Assembly: GCA_017425725.1 (NCBI GenBank)
Contig: JAFOXU010000016.1
Span: forward strand, 1 to 6,187
DNA length: 6,187 nt
DNA from: Alphaproteobacteria bacterium
GTDB taxonomy: Bacteria > Pseudomonadota > Alphaproteobacteria > Rs-D84
Direction of reading: 5' to 3'
The notes beneath the pieces are model-generated. The model saw nothing but the letters and a program-made list of their open reading frames with translations, was not told the origin of the DNA and ran no database searches. Of this stretch, positions 5,864-6,187 are shown one piece after another. Position 1 is the first letter of the stretch, and every line of letters begins with the position of its first letter. The translations under genes and the position numbers were made by a program.

Positions 5864-5892
5864 TTGTCTAATTGATATAAAATGCATATTAT
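5864..5892 (+). promoter_or_regulatory. Promoter for the second cysteine-rich gene
   Basis: TTGTCT (5864-5869) and TATTAT (5887-5892) are 17 bases apart and fit sigma70 boxes, with a predicted start near 5899. A second pairing, TTGATA (5872-5877) with TATATG (5896-5901) at 18 bases, is also possible. Either would separate this gene from the upstream operon. The rest of the gap 5838-5926 shows a seven-T run (5856-5862) but no stable GC-containing hairpin, so no terminator is called. Confidence 0.4.
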
Positions 5893-5910
5893 TTGTATAT
5901 GAGTGCAGGG

Positions 5911-5915
5911 AAGAG
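5911..5915 (+). promoter_or_regulatory. Ribosome binding site of the second cysteine-rich gene
   Basis: AAGAG, directly after GGG, lies 11 bases before the ATG at 5927. Spacing is at the long end but acceptable. No better start exists, as the signal peptide begins at this ATG. Confidence 0.45.
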
Positions 5916-5926
5916 AAAACACAACT

Positions 5927-6187
5927 ATGTTGCTTAGAAAAGTTACTGTTTTCAGTGGTATTTTTTTTATGGTCTTTGGACTGGCTGTTGATAGTGCAAA
6001 CGCAGAATACTGTAACGGGAAAAGTTACAAGGTAAAACCTGGCAGATTTTGTTGGGCAACCCAGGGATACGCATGTGCGCCGGGCTGTTATTGCACAGGT
6101 AACGCAGGCAGTTTTACATCTTGGACAAAATCCAGTGTTACAGATGGTTGTTCTAAACGATGGACAAAAATAGACAGCGAACTGGGC
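5927..6187 (+). CDS. Second secreted cysteine-rich protein (3' end outside window)
   Basis: The frame from ATG 5927 stays open for 87 codons to the right edge, so the gene is partial. It starts with a clear signal peptide: MLLRK, a hydrophobic core (FSGIFFMVFGLAV), and SANA followed by EYC, giving a predicted signal peptidase I cleavage after A26. The visible mature part (27-87) has seven cysteines, in a pattern unlike the first gene: C-x13-C, then CAPGCYC closely spaced, then DGC. It is rich in Gly, Thr, Ser and Trp, with a repeated SWTK / RWTK motif. It lacks the YYCPGG and DQG repeat. It is therefore a different exported cysteine-rich family, perhaps of the same general class. Export and the start are well supported; function is unknown. 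Confidence 0.78.
   Translation, partial: MLLRKVTVFSGIFFMVFGLAVDSANAEYCNGKSYKVKPGRFCWATQGYACAPGCYCTGNAGSFTSWTKSSVTDGCSKRWTKIDSELG

Noticed and set aside
5899..5937. Twelve-codon upstream ORF (ATG 5899 to TAG 5937) overlapping the start of the second cysteine-rich gene.
   Set aside because: It begins about where transcription is predicted to start and has no ribosome binding site, so it is probably chance.

Overview
The window is AT-rich DNA, densely coded almost entirely on the + strand, with short or overlapping gene junctions. The gene style suggests an uncultured, host-associated Gram-negative bacterium: Sec-exported cysteine-rich proteins built from C-x-x-G-x-Y-x-P / C-x-x-C / YYCPGG repeats sit beside an HprK-like kinase, a PqqD-like protein and a nucleotidyltransferase. 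From memory, such repeat proteins are common in AT-rich gut Alphaproteobacteria (metagenomic Rhodospirillales-like lineages). That assignment is inference; there is no rRNA or other marker gene here.

Layout. Positions 1-27 (minus) hold the first nine codons of a divergent gene that runs off the left edge. Positions 28-180 form a divergent promoter region, with a good extended -10 promoter facing left and a sigma70-like promoter facing right. Positions 181-1089 encode a secreted protein with four tandem cysteine repeats. After only 24 bp comes a tight run of six genes (1114-5837) whose neighbours overlap by 1, 11, 1, 4 and 11 bp: an NTP_transf_5-type nucleotidyltransferase, an HprK-related kinase, a PqqD-like protein with an unusual C-terminal tail, a GT2 glycosyltransferase, a GT8 glycosyltransferase, and a radical-SAM/SPASM-like protein without the N-terminal CxxxCxxC cluster motif. 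A short intergenic region with its own plausible promoter (5838-5926) precedes a second, different cysteine-rich secreted protein, cut off by the right edge.

How the genes may work together. The trio nucleotidyltransferase, HprK-related kinase and PqqD-like protein corresponds to what I recall as the TIGRFAM-defined 'HPr-rel-A system' (HprK_rel_A plus PqqD_rel_X), a putative but uncharacterised peptide or protein modification system. Here it is extended by two Leloir-type glycosyltransferases and a degenerate SPASM protein. The simplest inference is a cytoplasmic pathway that phosphorylates, nucleotidylates and/or glycosylates a peptide or protein, with the PqqD-like protein as recognition module. 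The substrate is not identified. Candidates visible here are the conserved-looking C-terminal tail of the PqqD-like protein and the flanking cysteine-rich exported proteins. No lasso-peptide cyclase or protease, dedicated transporter, tRNA, CRISPR array or transposase is visible.
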